Source: Congeria kusceri (lineage: Eukaryota; Mollusca; Bivalvia; Myida; Dreissenidae). From it: a stretch of 64,000 bases of DNA. Location: assembly GCA_027627225.1 (NCBI GenBank), contig CM051032.1, positions 68,421,320 to 68,485,319 on the forward strand, read 5' to 3'. Positions 60,901 through 64,000 of this stretch are shown here, one piece after another (positions within the stretch are counted from its first letter, which is position 1; each line of letters opens with the position of its first letter). Position numbers and translations under genes: made by a program. The notes under the pieces were generated by a model. That model was not told the origin of the DNA. It did no database searches and worked only from the letters and a program-made list of their open reading frames with translations.

Positions 60901-61913
60901 GAACATACCGCGAGTTGGTGATTACAGGCCCGGGTTACGAGGAGAGTGAACATACCGCGAGTTGGCGATTACAGGCCCGGGTTAGGAGGAGAGTGAACAT
61001 ACCGTGAGTTGGCGATTACAGGCCCGGGTTACGAGGAGTGTGAACATACCGTGAGTTGGCGATTACGGGCCCTGGTTACGAGGAGAGTGAACATACCGTG
61101 AGTTGGCGATTACAGGCCCGGGTTACGAGGAGAGTGAACATACCGTGAGTTGTTTATGGTGGGGTTCCAGTTTCGTCTTCCGTTCATCGAACTTCTTTTC
61201 CGACTCTGCCATCTGTTTAATGGTCTCATCCCTCCTTGCAGACAAATCACGCTTTTTCTGTTCAAAGACAATTTAAAATAATGGTAATTTACGTACGACT
61301 CTATCACAGAAATTCTATTAAGAATCGAGATCTAATTTCATTGTAAATAAATGTATTATTCTCTTTGAAGAAGCAATCCTAATAACATTAATTTTGACGA
61401 CATACTATAATGTGCAACATTTAGTTTAAACATATTAAGTTAGACAAACAAGAACGTTTTGACATGTCATTATTTATATGTAACATATAGTACACACTAG
61501 ATTATAAAACAAGCATCACTAATGTTTATACTAATTATATATTAAAAATATTTAATATTTAATATACAACATTTAAAATGCAAAAATACGACAGAATGGT
61601 TGCGATAATTGCAACAAGTTTATTGAAGAACATGTCACTAGCTACAAAATGCGTATGTTTTAGTTTATGCTGTTTGTGAGCTTAAAAATCGAATATTGGA
61701 CAATGTTCTAGTACGTATACACCACCTCAGCCCCCTCAACGTTAGCCTAAGCAACCTTTCTGATGAAAAGATTAAAATTTACCCCCAAAAATAACAAATT
61801 AAAATATCAGAAACAGTTACCCTGGTATTACTCTCTTTTGCGGACCTCAGTTTCTCGACCTTTTCTTTGATGTTGCTCACAGCTGTGACCACTTCGTCTG
61901 CCACTTTGGCCGC
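51592..61913 (-). CDS. Coiled-coil protein gene, seven exons, with splice-site minisatellites
   Basis: Exons 61821-61913, 61144-61257, 58190-58335, 55123-55208, 53695-53768, 52467-52616 and 51592-51903 have canonical GT-AG borders and join in consistent phases, giving about 324 residues with the true C-terminus; the start lies further upstream. The product is almost wholly charged heptad-like helix (for example KEKVEKLRSAKESNTR, RKLMEERKTKLRELE), ending in a basic, serine-rich tail (RAMKRKSSSSIQVAS). No signal peptide or membrane segment in the visible part. I do not recognise the family. Introns after exons 61144, 58190 and 55123 begin inside minisatellites that repeat the exon's own donor site. 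Confidence 0.82.
52375..52456. repeat. Half copy of palindromic dreissenid-type repeat
   Basis: GCGGACTGCACAGGCTGATC, then GGGACGACACTTTACGCACG and ending TTTCCCACGACGCGCCTCAT. Sits next to the donor of the exon at 52467. Confidence 0.85.
52467..52616 (-). CDS. Coiled-coil gene exon
   Basis: 50 codons, TTGACAG acceptor, GAG|GTAAAT donor. Encodes AQKTKSIQTNTELASQYRTL and a second charged helix ending ENAIKDVRE. A fragment of the dreissenid-type palindromic repeat (52375-52456) lies only 10 bp into the following intron. Confidence 0.85.
53102..53126. repeat. Perfect 12-bp hairpin
   Basis: CCCCCACTTTTT and AAAAAGTGGGGG around a single C. The preceding CGATTCCCATATAG context recurs, from memory, in other bivalve repeats. 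Confidence 0.8.
53695..53768 (-). CDS. Coiled-coil gene exon
   Basis: 74 bp, TTTCCAG acceptor, GAG|GTGAAA donor. Encodes RVRDNQANHRKLMEERKTKL then RELE. Enters in phase 1, as required by the exon at 55123-55208. Confidence 0.82.
54801..55145. repeat. 45-bp minisatellite built on an exon 3' border
   Basis: Eight units start CTTACTGTTTACACTG or close variants at 54801, 54846, 54891, 54936, about 54984, 55028, 55073 and 55118. On the gene strand each holds 31 bp of exon end, GTAAGT and the next intron bases. The fifth copy has small indels that break the 15-residue periodic frame. The first-copy donor at 55117-55122 is the one that fits the gene model. Confidence 0.93.
55123..55208 (-). CDS. 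Coiled-coil gene exon bordering the 45-bp array
   Basis: TTTCAG acceptor and AACA|GTAAGT donor. Encodes DQLAELDLQLQAAQKVED then DLKLQFNSVN. Its last 31 bp plus the donor and 14 intron bases form the unit of the array at 54801-55145. Unspliced, the frame stays open for three more units, so use of a later donor would add 15 residues each. Confidence 0.85.
55684..58224. repeat. 51-bp minisatellite, about 50 copies, built on an exon 3' border
   Basis: The unit on the plus strand runs ACATATAAACCCTACCTGAG then AGTTGTAATAG(T/C)(G/A)GTCTCC and (A/G)TGCTGGCAAGT. On the gene strand this is the last 35 bp of the exon at 58190-58335, the CAG|GTAGGG donor and 16 intron bases. Divergence is low: mostly alternation at three or four sites. 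Because 51 is a multiple of three, long open frames run through it on both strands, but they are not genes. Confidence 0.97.
58190..58335 (-). CDS. Coiled-coil gene exon bordering the 51-bp array
   Basis: TACTTCAG acceptor and CTCAG|GTAGGG donor. Encodes GDLLNVNKRLDHIDWKSEIM then RNQMGDMDKSQGMMDRLLAS and TETAITTL. The last 35 bp with the donor and 16 intron bases is the unit repeated about 50 times at 55684-58224. In the exon frame the donor itself supplies a stop (TAG), so failure to splice ends translation at once. Confidence 0.85.
58336..59110. repeat. Degenerate array of about 115-bp units repeating an exon 5' border
   Basis: Blocks resembling TTCACATTTAACAAGTCACC then CTGNGATAGA recur near 58437, 58570, 58687, 58800, 58900, 58955 and 59072. 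On the gene strand they read as an acceptor-like CGCAG followed by GGTGACTTGTTGAATGTGAA, the start of the exon at 58190-58335 (GDLLNVN). Other shared blocks are GGAACATCATAACAAATGAC and CCATTTGGGCAA. Much older than the donor-side array. Confidence 0.75.
59898..60203. repeat. 25-bp minisatellite, about 12 copies
   Basis: Unit AAGTCTAAGTCTATTCTTTA then TTCTT, with occasional single-base variants. Ends directly against the 47-bp array. Confidence 0.93.
60226..61150. repeat. 47-bp minisatellite, about 20 copies, built on an exon 3' border
   Basis: The unit is GAGTTGGCGATTACAGGCCC then GGGTTACGAGGAGAGTGAAC and ATACCGT. On the gene strand every unit carries CAACTCACG|GTATGT (or a CGCG variant), the last 9 bp and donor of the exon at 61144-61257, plus 38 intron bases. 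Units also hold the palindrome GGCCCGGGTT-like core. Confidence 0.95.
61144..61257 (-). CDS. Coiled-coil gene exon bordering the 47-bp array
   Basis: 38 codons, GAACAG acceptor and CTCACG|GTATGT donor. Encodes KKRDLSARRDETIKQMAESE and a further charged helix ending HKQLT. The last 9 bp of the exon with the donor recur in each unit of the 60226-61150 array. Confidence 0.83.
61821..61913 (-). CDS. Coiled-coil gene, most upstream exon recognised
   Basis: 31 codons after TTCTGCAG, ending AGG|GTAACT. Encodes AAKVADEVVTAVSNIKEKVE and KLRSAKESNTR. No start codon here; upstream exons were not recognised in 61914-64000. Confidence 0.78.
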
Positions 61914-62055
61914 CTGCAGAAATATCAAATCAGTTTTAATGAATATTCCATTATAACAGAATGAAATGTCTTGTTTGACAGAATATTACATATGCAGGGA
62001 AATGGAAAAATTCGAATAAATAGCTCAGACACATTAACCTGACACTGACTTTTCT

Positions 62056-62332
62056 GCATGAATATATGTGGCGCGTCGTGAGAAAACCGGTCATAATGCA
62101 TGTGCGTAAAGTGTCGTCCCGGATTAGCCTGTGCAGTCTGCACAGGCTAATCCAGGATGGCACTTTCTGCTTGTATGGTATTTTCTGTTTCAAGGAAGTC
62201 TCTTCTAAACATAAATCCACTGTAGGCGGAAAGTGCCATCCTGGATTAGCCTGTGCGGACTGCACAGGCTAATCCGGGACGACACTTTATGCACATGCAT
62301 TAAGTCCGGTTCTCCCACAACGCGGCTCATAT
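62056..62332. mobile_element. Complete palindromic dreissenid-type element
   Basis: About 277 bp, almost fully self-complementary: the left half has GGCGCGTCGTGAGAAAACCG, GTGTCGTCCCGGATTAGCCT and GTGCAGTCTGCACAGGCTAA; the right half mirrors them and ends ACAACGCGGCTCATATTA. The centre carries GGTATTTTCTGTTTCAAGGA. Fragments occur at six other places in the window. Non-coding. Confidence 0.85.
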
Positions 62333-63298
62333 TACGAATCCATAATGAATATATTATTTTCCGTACTGGAATCTAGTTAACTCTATATAAGAGTATCCCT
62401 CTGAAAAATACTGTTATGATATCAATGAACGCATGAAACATGTGCAGGAAAAAAAATTGAGTAGAAATATAGGATCATTCAAGCGTGTTATTTATGCTAA
62501 TAGTGTCCATTTAATGTGTCCAAGCTATATATTTTTAATAAGGCATAAAAAAAATACGTTTGTTTCAGGTTACATGACCAAAAAAAATAAGGTATGTTAC
62601 TAAGGTAGGGATTTTTTATTATTTTATTTATTTATTTATTTTTTATTTAGTAAATGGTCCACTTGAAGATTCGAAAACTGAATTAATATTCAAGACATTT
62701 AAGTAAAATCCTTAAACATTGTTTTAAAGTGGATTCAATCAAAACTGAACACTTATTAAACCAAAAAACATTAAATTATTAAAAAACATAAATATAACCA
62801 AAAAAAAATCTGACAACGTCAATAAAATGTTCTAGGTTTGGGGCATTTTTTCAGGATAGGTCGGGTAACCAAAACAAACACATTTTTTTTTACACTTACT
62901 AAGAACGATAACAATATGTATGGCTTTTATCCATTTCCATCCATGGCACTAACAGAGTGAATATTAGATTACATAAAACGTTTTTACAATTTATTTAATT
63001 TGATTTCGATGTTGTAAGAAACAAGCAACGAAATACTGTATTTATAATTATGAAATTTAAAATACATCATACTATTACATTCTGAAATGCCACAGAACAA
63101 GTTGTCACAAACATGTTAAGTTATTTTTCCATCATTTAATCTCATTTAATATGCGGAATCTATTAATGGCAATGATGAAGCAGTTTTGAACTATTCAGCA
63201 TGTTTCTTGTCTTTCTTTTGAATCACTGCTACAATGCAACATAAAACATACACAAACAGGATTGAATGTTAAGAGACGCAATAACCCTTTCCAAAATG

Positions 63299-63513
63299 TA
63301 CTGTAAAATTATTTTATTTCGCGGTGTCTAATTTTCGTGCATTAGTGAAAACGGCTAACTCGCGCAGTATTAAATTTGCACATATTTTATAATCAATTTT
63401 TTTTAAAAATAATTCCAAAAGAAATATATATGCAGGGTTTTTAATTCGCGCGATGTTCGGAACACAAAATACATGAAAATTAGACCACCGTGAAATAAAA
63501 TGATTTTACAGTA
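63299..63513. mobile_element. 215-bp MITE with terminal inverted repeats
   Basis: TACTGTAAAATTATTTTATT at the left is matched by AATAAAATGATTTTACAGTA at the right, and the match runs on through the CGCGGTG..CTAATTTTC block for about 40 bp. No coding capacity. Confidence 0.85.
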
Positions 63514-63672
63514 TTTCAGCTAATTATTTACCACCTTTTCTATGAAAAGCTAATAAGACATCAACAAGACATTGAACATTAGAACATTTTATATTACACA
63601 CAGTTCTGCATGAATAACATAGACAAACTTGAATTACAGAAAGATTGTTTTCATGTTGATCTGACAACATAT

Positions 63673-63752
63673 TAAACATTGTCGACACAGTTGTACACGT
63701 GTAACAAACAAACATTGTCGCCACACAGTTGTACACGTGTAACAAACACATT
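63673..63752. repeat. Tandem duplication of about 40 bp
   Basis: AACATTGTCG followed by CACAGTTGTACACGTGTAAC and AAACA occurs twice in a row, the second copy with a short CCA insertion. Confidence 0.85.
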
Positions 63753-64000
63753 CAAGAATAGACCATGCTCAGGATTATGCACAAGTGTGTTAGTATACAC
63801 TGGGTTTCATTACTGAACATATATTACTATAGCCATATATAATTTTATATATATTGTTATGATAAATTAACTTTGTGATTATATCTAAAAGCTTCTTTTT
63901 TTCTATTCTCATGACCCGATGGTATTCAATCCAGGCAGGGTTTGCACCAAACTTTCTTCAACCATTATCAATATTTTTTTGATTTCTTTCTTCAAATTTG

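Larger units (their letters stand above)
61914..64000. other. No coding exon recognised; repeats
   Basis: AT-rich sequence upstream of the first recognised coiled-coil exon. Holds the complete palindromic element (62056-62332), a MITE (63299-63513) and a small duplication (63673-63752). The promoter and first exons of the coiled-coil gene may lie here or beyond. Confidence 0.4.

Overview
The window is animal genomic DNA: AT-rich, intron-bearing and dense in transposable elements. It is most likely from a bivalve mollusc. The near-palindromic 270-bp element (complete at 62056-62332, fragments at 20397, 22580, 31003, 35490, 37058 and 52375) is of a type I associate with dreissenid mussels; that assignment is inference. 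No bacterial-style operons, rRNA genes or CRISPR arrays were seen.

Layout. (1) 125-10442, minus strand: a multi-exon HELZ2-like gene whose 3' end lies off the left edge. N-terminal helical/TPR-like exons are followed by a large exon with a cold-shock/OB region and a complete RNB (RNase II) catalytic domain, then UPF1-type superfamily 1 helicase exons. GT-AG borders and phases agree from exon to exon. One in-frame stop (6226-6228) and one frameshift (4042-4093) interrupt the large exon. (2) 11020-14330: a MITE, degenerate arrays rich in TTGACCTTTGACC-like motifs, and a small 35-bp array. (3) 14925-19763: a DNA transposon-like element with a five-exon gene for a DDE-like protein, bounded by clusters of a 15-bp motif in direct and inverted orientation. 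(4) 24691-27270: a 43-bp minisatellite split by a 5'-truncated LINE with target duplication. (5) 28100-41600: non-coding repeats, including three long inverted-repeat pairs, a perfect 24-bp hairpin, tRNA-derived SINE heads and an 858-bp hAT-type MITE with an 8-bp target duplication. (6) 41700-46422: a complete but broken Ty3/gypsy retrotransposon with 175/165-bp LTRs and a 5-bp target duplication. (7) 51592-61913, minus strand: a seven-exon gene for a coiled-coil protein of unknown identity; its 5' end was not found.

The most unusual feature is in region 7. Three separate minisatellites (45, 51 and 47 bp units, about 8, 50 and 20 copies) each start exactly at a 3' exon border, and their unit is the last bases of that exon plus its 5' splice site and the first intron bases. 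A fourth, degenerate array repeats the acceptor side of one of the same exons. The gene therefore carries roughly 75-80 tandem copies of genuine splice donors.

Several coding regions (HELZ2-like, DDE element, LINE, Ty3 element) carry single-base frameshifts. In the Ty3 element this sits beside nearly identical LTRs, so some may be residual indels of the assembly rather than real decay.
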